NCBI GenBank assembly: GCA_036785325.1
Contig: JAXIVH010000010.1
Coordinates: 3,328,968 to 3,392,967 of the forward strand
Source of the DNA: Urophycis tenuis
Lineage: Eukaryota; Chordata; Actinopteri; Gadiformes; Phycidae
Reading direction: 5' to 3'
DNA length: 64,000 nucleotides
The position numbers and the translations under genes are program-made. Positions 1 through 29,556 of this stretch are shown one piece after another. How positions within the stretch are numbered: position 1 is the stretch's first letter; each line of letters opens with the position of its first letter. The notes under the pieces are model-generated. The model was not told where the DNA came from. It saw nothing but the letters and a program-made list of their open reading frames with translations, and searched no databases.

Positions 1-38
1 CCCCCCCCCCCACATGTGATTGCCTCTGCCGTCTGCAG

Positions 39-217
39 GTTTGAAGTCCGAGGGCCTGTACAGAGTGTCGGGCTTCAGCGACTCAGTGGAGGAGGTCAAG
101 ATGGCGTTTGACAAAGGTACGCGTGGTGACACGCTGTTTCTATTATGGATTATTTGTTCCGGGTCCTCCTCTGTGTGACTCCAGGGCCGGTGCGTCCGTC
201 TGATGGCTGTCATGGCG

Positions 218-305
<88 letters not shown>

Positions 306-576
306 CACACGCGCGCGTGGCTACGCTACGGTGCTTACATAAGAGCCATAAGGGCTCTGGGAACATCTCGGCTTAGGCAGAAAGTGACATATTTGTGGAG
401 GATTAGCGTCCATCTGGGAGCCGTCCTCCCAGCGGCGGGCTCCATCTCTGGGCCGAGGAGGTGCCAGAGGGAGGAGAGAGTGCTCCACAAGACGCCGCCT
501 AATTTCATTAAACACAGCACCGTATCAGCACCTCCGTGGTCGCGGAGTGGGACTGAAAAATACACCCCCCCCCCCC

Positions 577-619
<43 letters not shown>

Positions 620-1094
620 CCAGTGGGTGAGAGTGGGTGAGGATGTCTCACTATTTCAAGGCTAACCTCTGGAAATCGGGTGGAAAATGAAAAGGCAACG
701 GCAACAGAGTGTGAGCGACCGTGAGGGGAAGATCAGGCGTGGCGGAGTCAGTCACTCCGGCTCAGAGCCCTGTGATGTTCCCTCCTCAGGAGCAAGTGGG
801 CCAGCGCTCGCTCCGCCACAGGTCTGCGGGGGAGCGAGGATCAAGCAGGCAGAGCAAGTGATAGCAGCCACTTTATATTCAAAAAGAGCCGAGTGTGGCT
901 CTGAGTTATTTTCGCCTCCTCCTCCTCCTCCTCCTCCTCCTCCTCCTCCCAGGCAGAAGCGCAATCCCTTTATTCCTCAGTGGCCGTGCTGACGTAGGCG
1001 GTTTCTCTGCGGCTCACATCTCTCCCCCCCCTTCTCTCTCTCTCTCTCTCTCTCTCTCCCACTCTGTCTCTCTCCCACTCTCTCTCTATCTCTG

Positions 1095-1127
<33 letters not shown>

Positions 1128-1182
1128 TTCTCTCTCTCCCACTCTGTCTCTCTCCCACTCTCTCTATCTCTGTCTGTCTCTG

Positions 1183-1280
<98 letters not shown>

Positions 1281-2550
1281 CCTTTGTTTCATCTAATTCA
1301 GATGGCGAGAAGACAGACATTTCGGTGAACACCTACGAGGACATCAACATCATCACGGGGGCCCTGAAGCTGTACCTGAGGGACCTGCCCGTCCCCATCA
1401 TCTCCTACGACGCCTACCCCCACTTCATCCAGGCAGCGAGTGAGTACGCCTCGCCACGGCCCCCCCCCCCCCTCGTCCAGCCGGCCGCCCGGTGTAAAGA
1501 CCACTCTGCGGTGATCTGTGAGGGGGGGGGGGGGGGGTTTGGGGGAGAGAGGCTGGCTGGAAGGTGACGGGTCAGACTGCTCCTGTAACCATCCCCCCCC
1601 CCCCGCCGCCTGCTTCACGCTCCCGTTATCACACAACCCCCACAGTACACCGCAGAGAGGCTACACGGCTGTAGAAACCTCTGCTAGGCTAGGCTTCAGA
1701 TACTCCTACTGCTGTACCATGCTATGAAATACTACTATACTAGACTGTACAATAGTATACAAATTAACTTTATTGTCAATCAGACACCACGCAATTAGTG
1801 CAAGTAATGCACTAAGTGCAAGTACACAGAGGATCGAAATTGTGTCTCCCCACACTCCAAATGTGCGTGTGAGTCATATTTGAACATACAACACATAACA
1901 GAAGATGCTCAGAGATTCAGTGCTCCACTGTAACCCTGCGGTACACAAAGCCGGGTCTGTGTCTGGCCTTTAGGTTTGGCGGTGATGATGTAAAAGGAGA
2001 TGCTACGCAGCGTTAGCGCTGAGGAATGTTGTGTTTGGCGGTGATGACCTGCGGCGTTCCACTCTCGTTCCCGTTGCGGGGTGAACGGAAGCCATTCGAT
2101 CCCCGGGTCCGAGCTGTAGCTTCTGTTCTAACGGTCGCCGTGGTTCCCGTTCTGCCAGAGATCGACGAGCCGGAGAAGAAGCTGGAGGCGTTCCGCGAGG
2201 CCATCGCCCTGCTGGCCCCGTCTCACAGCGAGACGCTCCAGTACCTCATGGTCCACTTAAAACGGTGCGTCGCCAGTTCTGCCGCGGGCCCCGGCGCCCC
2301 CCCCCCCCTGCGCCTCACGCATGTCCTCATGTCGCCGCGGTAACGTGGCTAACGAGCGGTCATTTCCACCTTCTGCAGGGTGACCCTCCACGAGAAGGAC
2401 AACCTGATGAACGCCGAGAACCTGGCCATCATCTTCGGGCCGACGCTGATGCAGGCGCCAGACATGGACGCCCTGACGGCCCTCAACGACATCCGGTACC
2501 AGAGGAAGGTGGTGGAGCTGCTCATCAAGAAGGGCGACGAGCTCTTCTGA
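39..2550 (+). CDS. chn1: Alpha-chimaerin, C-terminal RhoGAP exons (partial gene)
   Basis: The last four coding exons are 39-116, 1302-1439, 2159-2264 and 2379-2550 (stop TGA 2548-2550). All have AG/GT borders and join in one frame. The product is the C-terminal RhoGAP domain of a chimaerin, which speeds GTP hydrolysis on Rac downstream of diacylglycerol and receptor signalling in neurons. The domain opens with [13 protein letters not shown]; the Arg in LYRVSG is at the position of the family's arginine finger. [14 protein letters not shown] is the usual RhoGAP signature. [22 protein letters not shown] and ALNDIRYQ favour alpha- (chn1) over beta-chimaerin (chn2), from memory of both families. 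Lying beside chrna1, as in mammals, supports chn1. The SH2 and C1 domains lie left of the window. The acceptor at 1302 follows a CT tract of about 250 nt. Confidence 0.93.
220..303. repeat. (CA)n microsatellite in chn1 intron
   Basis: An uninterrupted CA array of about 84 bp within the intron between the first two visible chn1 exons. A shorter CA array follows a C run at 579-617. Confidence 0.98.
1031..1276. repeat. (CT)n array before a chn1 splice acceptor
   Basis: A nearly pure CT/CTGT array of about 245 bp ending 25 bp before the acceptor of the chn1 exon at 1302. In the transcript it is a very long pyrimidine tract. A short (CTC)n run lies at 913-949. Confidence 0.97.
1760..1862. mobile_element. 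Short interspersed repeat fragment (TTTATTGTCA type)
   Basis: The stretch starts with an ACTTTATTGTCAATCAGACA-like segment and continues to GATCGAAATTGTGTCTCC. It resembles the end of a common fish interspersed repeat that pairs TTTATTGTCA with a GAACGAAATTTCGT-like segment. A second, diverged segment of the same kind lies at about 20922-21000. The family is not named here because it was recognised only by eye. Confidence 0.35.
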
Positions 2551-3360
2551 GCCCAGGCGCCACGGCGGGACGCTCCGGGTGTGGCACGGTCCCCCTGACC
2601 ACCGCCCGCCCGTCTGTAAAGACTCGATGAATCTCACGATGACTATTTAATACGGTTAGTTTTGGGGTCCCATGGCCGAGCTGTGCACGCGGCGCTGGTC
2701 CTAACGTTTCCTTTTTTTTGTTTTTTTTCCCTTTCTCCCGTGTTTTGGGGTGCAGACGGGGCACCCCTGGTTTGTGTCTGCGTGTGTCTCCCCATTTTTG
2801 TCGGGGGATTTTTAAGTGGCGGCCGGACCAGCATGCATGGTGTGTGGTCCCGTCTATTTTTAACTATTTGTAGTGGTCGCCCAGCATGTGTCCATATTGG
2901 TAGATATTGTCCGTATGATTTAGTTTATTTTGGTGTCGTAGTTATTGGTCCATAATCCTAGCTCCCTATTATGCAGTTATTTCTGTGAAACATTAATTGG
3001 CTGGATATGAAAAAGCTGCTTATTTTTTGGCAAGGGACTTTTTAATTGTGCTTTTTACTTGTGCATTTTTTACTCTTCTGATGTTTGTTTACAATGCAGT
3101 TTGTACTTAAATAACCTTTTCAAGCCCTTCCTCTCAAACCCGGAAGGACATCAATTTGTGCTTTGTTCAATTTGCCTGACTATTTCTTGTGTTAAAACAG
3201 CGTTTTCCGTGATTAATGTTTTCTACTGTAATGATTTTGTATATAACATGTGCATGACGGATTTAATTTATTAAACCTGGCGCTGATACATTTGACGAAG
3301 TGAACGTCATTTTAACAAGCTGTCCAATCCGTGTTCGATCAATAAACATCACATTATGGA
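2551..3360 (+). other. chn1: chn1 3' UTR with polyadenylation signal
   Basis: Non-coding sequence follows the chn1 stop. It becomes T-rich after 2700, and the first clear AATAAA is at 3341-3346. The 3' UTR therefore probably ends near 3360, giving about 810 nt. Confidence 0.6.
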
Positions 3361-5600
3361 TCCCGGGCACTTGAGTGCAGCAAATGGCGGAATGGCAGAG
3401 CAGAGGAAAAACACCATCAATGCACAGCTTTTTGTGGCAAGGGGACTTGGGATCTGCATATCACAATGAACGGTTGAGCCCAGATGTGATCATGACCGTC
3501 CTCAAACCCATCCATCAACGCTCTTCACGGTGAGATTGGAACAGAACCCGCGGTACGGCGGCCGCAGGCGCCCAGCGCACAATTTTAATTGCTGGATGTA
3601 TTCCGCAAACAACGTCACGCGGGAGCTATCCGTTTGGGTTTTAATTACCCACAAAGAACGCCTCTCAACATGATTTCTAGAAACCAGTCACGCCTTACTG
3701 CAATTATGTGTGGCTCATTACCAGATCAAAGTGTGAGCCCTGTTTGGGCTGCAGAAACAAAGGCGGTGTGTAAATATAAAACTGGCTTACGTTCCCAGTT
3801 TTAAAAGGGAGCCTACTTTAGAAGCCTTGTTATATTTAGTCATGTCTTGTTTGCTCCATATTGTTCTGGACATACAGGTATTGATATTCAATGATTTAAA
3901 CCATAACATTTTATCGCCTCACATGTTTTTTTGTCACGTTGCTTCTGCTGTCGCAAATATTGTTTGGGACTTGTGTCGCCTTCTAGATCGTGTTGATTTA
4001 ATGGAAGTCAAATTCAAACCTGTCTTTGTTGATTGCGCAGAAATATGAGTTTCTTTCAGAACCCGTCAGCTTTCAGGGCAGAATAATCAATCATGAGTCA
4101 AATCCATCTAGATACATGGCAGTCGCCAGATCAAACCCCCAGAGATGCTTATCACAGCTTCACTGCAATACAATGGCAGAGAGGCAATCTCAGTAATGTT
4201 GTCCTTGTATAGCGTCCATTATATTACTGGTGACTGGTTTTAGCCACACTAATGTAATGCTCTAGAATGTCTGTGATCCAGGACATAGATGACCTTTCTG
4301 TTCATTGGACAGTTCAGAGTTTCTCCAGCAGGGGTTGACCTATATTTCCAAATGTTGAAAAATACAGTTTGCGGATATGAAGGGGACATTCGTTCAAGAT
4401 AATGGCGTAGTGTGTCATCCATCCATTTTCCATTTGTATGTGATCATTTTCTGACTGCAATATAGTCAAGAATCTATATTGCAATCATTTATGAAAACCA
4501 TTTACCACAGCATCAACACATTTTATAACAAAACACATTTGAATCACATTTGAATTTGGTTTTCTTCAAAGGAAAAATAACGCCCACTTCAGAATAAAAT
4601 AAACAAAAGATAAAGATTGGGTGGTCAGATGCAGCCCAGAACCAGTAGCAGATCTCCACACAGCTCTGTTCAATGTGCAGACCTTTTTTTTCAGTATGAG
4701 CATCCTGCAATATATATTTATAATGCCCCTGTGCATTAATGATAATCTCTTCCATGCCAGGCCTAATCCTCATTGGTTCAGCATAATCCCGGTCTTCAAA
4801 GAGACTCAATCACTCCCAGCATGTCGCCAAATGTTCTCCCCCAGTCCTTCTGCACCGTTATCATTATTTAGCTTCAATTACTCTTTGTATCAAAGCAGAG
4901 ATTTAAAATATAGGTCACACAGACATACGTGTGCCCGGGGACAGGCCGGATGATGAAAAGCCGGTTCACTAATACGAAATGTTGAGGAAACAATTGTGGT
5001 AAAGTGATGGGTTCCATGATTGCTGGTCTGTGAGAAGGACGTGTGGTTTGCGGCGCCCCAGTTCGTCTCAGCTCAGGTGGTCTTGATGAGAAGATGGGGG
5101 TGGGATTGGGGATGGGGTCCGTGAGTGGGACGCTGGAAGGTTTGAAAGGAATCCCTCTTAATTCAGGCATGGCCAGAATGGTGATGGGTGGTTAAGGGAG
5201 ATGGATGAGGCTGGTGGCTGAGTGACAGAGAGAAGATGGAACTGAGGACCCACGGCCGGCCCACAGCTGAGCAGATGTACAGAGAGGGAGGGGGGGAGAG
5301 AGAGAGACAGACAGACAGACAGGGAGAGAGAGACAAACAGACAGACAGCCAGAGAGAGAGAGACATTGAGCGCAAAGTGCTGAAATGCTCAGCCACCCGG
5401 AAACACAGCTCTGGCTATATTGAATTTCAATAGCCTACAAATCATTGATTTTTTTTTTTTTACTTATTTTAGTTTGACAAATAATGTATAGGATTAAATC
5501 ATGGAAGGGTTAATTCTGCTTGTGAAAAACAACGAATCAGTTGTTGATTTGATGTTGAAATGAACATATAACGGTAGAATATATCTGTTGTTGGTTGAAC
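3361..5600. other. chn1-chrna1 intergenic region
   Basis: No exon, RNA gene or clear mobile element is visible in these 2.2 kb. It is moderately AT-rich, with a GA/ACAG simple repeat at 5281-5363. Short open frames here have no recognisable protein motif and no splice context. Confidence 0.6.
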
Positions 5601-5862
5601 CAGAGTAGCCCATGCCAGCGTGTCCTTTCAGTAGCAGCCAGGCGATGTCACACATATACAGCTAAATGTTTCTATCCCATAATAAGCCCTCTTGCTTATG
5701 GGATACCGCGAGGCTGTCAAATGACACATGTTGGCAGGGTCTCGGTGGTGCGGTGAGGGGAGAGGCCCCACCAGCAGTTGTCCACCAGTGATTCGGTGAG
5801 GAGGCTCACAGAGGGAATGTTGTGGTGGTCGGTGTGCTGCTGACACTCTGACCGGAGGAACA
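5600..5862 (+). promoter_or_regulatory. chrna1: Probable chrna1 proximal promoter and 5' UTR with E-boxes
   Basis: These 260 bp lie directly upstream of the chrna1 start codon. Two E-box motifs are visible: CACATG at 5725-5730 and CAGTTG at 5775-5780. Muscle AChR alpha promoters of birds and mammals rely on paired E-boxes bound by MyoD/myogenin (established). Assigning that role here is inference. No TATA box was identified. Confidence 0.4.
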
Positions 5863-13730
<7,868 letters not shown>

Positions 13731-14340
13731 GGCGGCGCTCGGGTTCCTGGCCGTGTGTGTGGAGGGGGGGGGGGGGGGGGGGGCGAAGCGAGGCCCGCCA
13801 CCGGCAGCTCATCCAGGAGCGCCAGGCTCACCCACGCCAGCCCCACCCACGCCAGCCCCACCCACGCCAGGCCCACGCTGCGGGGAACGAGTATGAAGGA
13901 CATGTTATTAAAAAGGTTCCAAATACAAGCAACATGCAACAGGGAAAAAAATGCCTTTCTTTGGTGTCATGTTAGGATCTAGTATTGCATCCCAAAGCAT
14001 TTCAGGACACACCTAGTTCCTGTGCCTGCCACTCTCTACAGTATCGTGTTGCCATCACAATAGGAGGCTAGCTCAATGGCCTAGGTTATTTACATTGTAC
14101 ACTGCTTGCTGTGGTACTTTTCATGGTGGATTTTTTTTGTGTTTGATTTTGAACATATCCTCTTTTTTGAAGATATGACTTTTGTCAACATGTAGGCCTA
14201 TGCCCTTCATGTCTACTACATCATTAGGTGTTGAAAGGGAAATAAGTATACATTTGATTGATGATTATATGATGATTATATATATATATGATTGCCATTA
14301 GAATTTTGAGAGGGATGGAGAATGTGAAATAAATGGTTAT
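13731..14340 (+). other. chrna1: chrna1 3' UTR
   Basis: Non-coding sequence after the chrna1 stop. It has a G tract (13766-13782), about three copies of a 15-bp CACCCACGCCAGCCC-like repeat (13829-13870), and an AATAAA at 14328-14333 that is the probable polyadenylation signal. The following 350 bp to the gpr155 promoter are AT-rich and hold nothing recognisable. Confidence 0.55.
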
Positions 14341-14689
14341 TTCATGTGACCATTATGGATGGCTTAGTTTTACACTGTAAGGAAACTTGCATATCAATGT
14401 TATGTTTAAATGTCTTTACTGAATTCGTCTAATGATGCGTTTTTTTATTAGAAACCTAGAGCCAAAACAGTCCATCAAAAGTAAATACTTGTTTTAAATC
14501 TTCCAATAGGCATATATGTATTACAGATAAACAATTAATAAAAATAATAATAATAAAAAAAAGTAAATACAGATTATGCTTAACCTTATTATTTCCTACA
14601 AAAGCGAATCAACACGTATATTTTATGAATACATTTTATTTTATTAATTTCATCAACTCTCATGACGACCCTATCGGGTTAAATAAAGG

Positions 14690-14832
14690 ATGTTGCGCAA
14701 TATGCGCAATATGCGCATGCGCAGAAGACGAGGAACAGGCCCCGCCCCTGTGTGGCTCCAGCTGTCAAAGCAGAAACGGAGAAAGTTGAGGCAGCGCATG
14801 TCCGGATCTGGACATCTGGGGACAAAAACACT
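14690..14832 (+). promoter_or_regulatory. gpr155: gpr155 promoter and 5' non-coding exon
   Basis: A perfect NRF1-type palindrome TGCGCATGCGCA lies at 14712-14723, with a GC box (CCCCGCCCC) just downstream at about 14740. A splice donor ACT|GTAAGT at 14833 closes a putative non-coding first exon that joins the exon at 15384. TATA-less NRF1/Sp1 promoters are typical of broadly expressed genes. The transcription start was not determined. Confidence 0.55.
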
Positions 14833-15446
14833 GTAAGTAGACGTTTGAACACTGAATACTAAGGTCCATGAAACGTTGCGAGCGAAACGGGACTAACTGT
14901 TGTTGTTATAAACACTGAACTAGTTCTGCATTGCAGTTCGTTGGTCTGGATAGTAATTTATTATCGTTCAGTACTTATAGCATGACATAACATGACGGCA
15001 CCGCATGTGGTTGAAACCCAACGAACACTTTTACTGTGACTCTAACTATCACTCGTGGTTATCCATGTGGAGGCAGCATGTTGTTTGACGCGTTGTCTCT
15101 GCTCCTCGGGTCGTTTCTCGGGTGGTCTTGTGAAAATCCACACAATGGTGTGTTGTTTGGGAAGGTTTAATGGACCTTGGACTGCATTCAGTTTCAAGGT
15201 GGCTCCACTGTAACGCGCTCAAATGAGTGTGAGTGTGAGTGAGATGAACTCCTTACCACGGTGTTATAGATGTGTACACAAATGAGCTCCATTGTCTACC
15301 AACAAAGTGTCTGTCATCTCATATGTGTATCACACACCGTGTGATTTGGGCGTTGCTACAGTAACACATCTCTCGTTTTCCAGGGGACACTCTTTGCCAC
15401 AATAAAAGCCTCCCCTGAGGTCAGACATGACTTGCGATCCGTCCTC

Positions 15447-22161
<6,715 letters not shown>

Positions 22162-22930
22162 CGGTCACGCCGACCGCCGTTAGCTTTTAGCCTTTTTTTT
22201 TTTTTTTTAAATGGATGCGCTTAGGGACCGTGGATGAAAGGGATGAAAGGGGGCGGAGTGTGATACACACACGCTTTGCACAACCTGCGTGGAATTGCAC
22301 TCAACATTCATGTCAGCTTTGTCGTTTGAAGCCAAATTTGAGATTGAGAAAGAGAGAGAGAGAGAAAAGAGAGAGAAAGAGAACCGCATGAAAACATACT
22401 CAAAGAATCACTAACCGGCAGTTAAATCCTCTGTCTCTAAAACCTGTGGTCGACCACTGTATCAGAACGCAAAGTACAAGCTCTTCAAAGTGACCTGAGA
22501 GATTTGCTGCTGTTTAAGTATCTAGCTCAGGGATCACAAGTCATTATTTTATTAATATTTTATTTTATTTATTTTTTGCAAAAAAGACTAAAATGAATAA
22601 TGGACACTCGTAGATACTGCTGATTGTGAGGGAGTTGTTTTTTTAACGGGCATCAAAAAGTATGTATTTTATTTGTATTTATTTACAAACAACATGTAAT
22701 GACATATGATATCTACAACATGATTGTAGCACTCTGCTGCCCCTAGTGGACGGCTGCTGCATGTGACAGATAAGATAAGCTTATGCTGGAAGCAGAACGT
22801 GCCTTTATTCCATCGGGTCATAGCAGGCTATGATGGCTGCTGCTGCTTCAGCTGTTAAATGCATTGCTAACAAAAGTTCTTGCAAAGTGATGATTGACCA
22901 GTTTCAAATAATTTAATAAACAAATACTAT
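22162..22930 (+). other. gpr155: gpr155 3' UTR
   Basis: Non-coding sequence after the gpr155 stop. It has a T run, a GA-rich run (22343-22382) and AATAAA at 22915-22920. On the other strand the nearest TTTATT (an inverted AATAAA for scrn3) is at 22804-22809, so the two convergent transcripts may overlap at their tails (inference). Confidence 0.5.
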
Positions 22931-23045
22931 TAATAATTTCAAAGAATTGTGCACTTATGCATGTATGAGATTTTTAATTGTCTTTAAACTTGAAGAATAG
23001 GGTGCGTAGTGCATTTTAACGCAAAAATCATATTCAGAAACTTAG

Positions 23046-23089
23046 ATATTTTACAAGATAGATATTATCATATCTATCTTGTAAAATAT
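23046..23089. repeat. Perfect 20-bp inverted repeat with 4-nt loop
   Basis: The left arm ATATTTTACAAGATAGATAT (23046-23065) and the right arm (23070-23089) are exact reverse complements around the loop TATC. It lies between the convergent 3' ends of gpr155 and scrn3. Confidence 0.97.
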
Positions 23090-23234
23090 TATCTGCTCTA
23101 AAGCATTTCTGGGGGTGGACCTTCAAATATTATTGTTTGTTTTTAACATGTTACATGAGATTAAACCTTTTATGTTTTCAAATGTTGGGTGTCATGTTTC
23201 ATATTTATATTGTGCGTCATTTCTTTTTTTTATC

Positions 23235-26218
<2,984 letters not shown>

Positions 26219-26233
26219 TGTGGACGAACAGTC

Positions 26234-26888
26234 CTAGAAGGACAAGCACAACAGACCCAGCATGCTGTTTGACTATCAATGCAATGTGTTCAATTAATGT
26301 CACTGTTTGAAAACACGGTTACTTCAGTTTTAGACCTAAGTGTTATTCCTCCATTTTAATAAGTATTACATTGCTATAACAACCTATTTGTCTCTTGTTG
26401 TATGTAAAATGTAAATGAAGGCAATAGTTACCGTTGCAGCAATATGAAGACTTTAAGTAGTAAAGCTTGGTGTTAACGTCAGTACGGATGCCACTACTTT
26501 CGTTTCAGTTCTCTGACGTCAGCTTCATGAGAGTAGAGTCCTTCTCTGTTGACAGCGGAAGGTAAACATGGCGCTTTAGTTCTCTGCCCCGGAAACAGTC
26601 GTCCTGTCCTGATGACATCAGCATCATATCCGGAACTGACCTAAACCACAGCCTAAAATATATTTTACAGCGTTGACGGGTCGCGGTTTTGGATTATTTT
26701 AAATTGTGATTCAGGATGTTTATTCCTAATATTTAGTAGAACCCTGTAGAGTAAATAGTTAAAGCAGCACACCGCGTCTCTAGAAGCCGCGGGGCGGTGC
26801 TACCGAGCAGCTAGCCTCGGATTTCTCTAATAACTTTAATAGTTTGCGATATAACCTGTGATATAACTCGGTCAGAGACTGTCTCATC
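26234..26888. promoter_or_regulatory. Shared scrn3/cir1 promoter region
   Basis: Only 670 bp separate the scrn3 (minus) and cir1 (plus) start codons, and the scrn3 5' non-coding exon must also start here. No TATA box or other coding sequence is visible, and the GC content rises close to cir1 (GAAGCCGCGGGGCGGTGC, 26783-26800). This arrangement suggests a bidirectional promoter (inference). Confidence 0.5.
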
Positions 26889-29469
26889 ATGGGGAAGTCA
26901 TTTGCGAATTTTATGTGCAAGAAAGATTTTCACCCTGCTTCAAAATCCAATATCAAAAAGGTAAGCGTTTGTACAGAAGGATCTAGCATGCTAGCTAGCA
27001 GGCTAGCTAGCCTCGTAGCTCAAGTTAGTTTTCTTATGATAACTGAGTTGGATTGTATTTAACTTTATATTTAACGTAACTGCAACGTGCTGCAGTTGAC
27101 ATTGCAAACCAGAGTTGAATGTGAACTATGCGCCTCTTTGTTCGGTGTGTTCACAAACTGTTTGTTTGGTTGCTGAGAGAAAGGTTCGTGTAAATGATAT
27201 ATTCATACCTATATATATATATATATAGGTATGATTCATGGGATGTCTTATATCTTATCACTGGACAGGTATGGATAGCCGAGCAGAAATTAACCTTCGA
27301 AAAGAAGAAGCAAGAGGATCTCATGCAGGCTTACACCAAAGAACAGGAAATCTACAATAACCGGTGAGAGCAGCATTGTACATTTCCTCTCCTGAAACAG
27401 CAGATGTGCGTGTCTGTAATGTATGTATTAACCTGCGCACTTTAACCATAGCTGGACCACCATATCTTGTGTTCATGTTCATATTGTTTAACGTCCTACT
27501 TGTGTATTCTCTTCCAGAGTGTTGATGGGAGATGATCGCGTTAAAAATGGTCTGAATTTCATGTATGAGGCTCCGCCTGGGGCATCCAAAGGTAAATCAA
27601 ATTGTATTTGTGTTTATTAAAACATTCTAGTGTCAGGTCTGACTTTTAATTGTTTTTCTTTTCTTCTCATGATCAATAATGAAGAGGAAACCAAGGAGGT
27701 AAGACGACTTTCATCTCCGTTATAATTCAAATGCGGGCCGTAACCTGCCACATCACACCGTCCTTAGATTTGGAGACATGGCTCTAAAGTTGTGTTGAGT
27801 CCTGGGTTTCATAACCGGCCCAGAGTCTGTGGAACGGGCTTTGGGCCTCTCATCACCGATGTACCCTCTGATGTGTTGTTGTCATGACTCTCTTTGTCAG
27901 GAGGGGGAGTCAGAGTACAAGTTTGAGTGGCAGAAGGGCGCGCCAAGAGAAAAGTAAGTGGCTCACATCGACGGCATGATCGCATTTGGGAAATCTCTAC
28001 ATGAATATTCATATCAATCAAATCTATTGTTTTTGTCGTATAGATATGCGAAAGATGACATGACTATAAGAGATCAGCCATTTGGAATCCAGGTGAGTGA
28101 AAATTCCCCTTGCTCTAAATAATATGACATGATTTTGTAATAGTTGAGATTTTATTTATTGATGATTTCATATCATATTTTATCACAAATTTTGTTTCGT
28201 TTAAAGTTTGAAGTGGCATATTAATTACTATAATTCATGTATATTACATTATTATATATTCATAAAAATTCCTCACATGTTAAGTGTAGAATATGTTGGT
28301 AAAATCTTTCATTGCTTGTATTTAGATGCAGATGTTGATTTTTCCAGTGTGTTTTTGGTTGCAGCAGCCGGACCGTTAGATCAATACAGTACAGCCGGAA
28401 TGGACGCATCAATGCTCAATGACTTCCCTTTCAGGTGCGAAATGTGCGATGCATCAAATGTCACAAGTGGGGCCACGTCAACACGGACAGAGAGTGTCCT
28501 CTGTTTGGGCTGTCTGGCATCAACGCCAGCGCTGCCCCCACTGAAGAGGCAGCAGGTAGGCTGAATGTTAGCATTGGTACAGATTCACCTTTCCTACGAG
28601 CCAAGCCTCCTGATATGGTTCCTACATTATATTCTTTTGATATATAATGTGTTATTATATTGTATGTATATATTATATTGTATGCACTAATTGAGGCTGT
28701 CAATTTTACATTTGAGGAATTTTTGTTTATCAATGTGTTGCACAAAGCCTCCATTGCCAATGTTAGAATTATCTTGCATACAGCTTTTCTAATATTGACT
28801 TTATAGTCCACATATGAACACAGTGGTAGTATTTATTTGCTAGGCTAAGTCTGCTGGAGACATTGTGTCTGTCGGCCTGCCACATAGCTTCTCACCCGCT
28901 GTACTGTTCCTCCACCAACTCGGGCTGAGCTCTGAGCTGATTTGACTCCTGAAATCAGAGAGTTCAACAGTAATGTGTTTACTCTGGTAGAGTCCAGTGC
29001 ACAGTGTCACCACTGAAGTACCATAATGGTGCCACCCCCCCCCCCCCCCCCATGTGCCAAAGGAAAGAAATGCAATTATTGTGTATTCTGATTCTCCTAA
29101 CTGCTGCTTTTGGCGGAGAATGATATTGTATGATTTGCTCAGCCGGAAGTGAAGTGAGTTGATTTGAGGCCCCATTCTGTTAACAAAGCTGCCCCTGAAA
29201 ATCCCCACTGTGGAGGCGGGGGTGGGCGCGTGGCGACTCCCGCGGGGCTCTGAGGCTGTGGTTTGTGCTAACAGGTCCATCGATGCACCCCTCCGAGTTA
29301 ATGGCGGAGATGCGAAACAGTGGGTTTGCCCTGAAGAAATGTGTCCTTGATAGAAACTCTACGTTTTGTGATCCATCGCAGGTAATCGCCCCTCTTCTTA
29401 CCCTCTGTACACACACAGGCACGCATACACCGCGCACACACACACACCACACCACACACACACACCACA

Positions 29470-29556
<87 letters not shown>

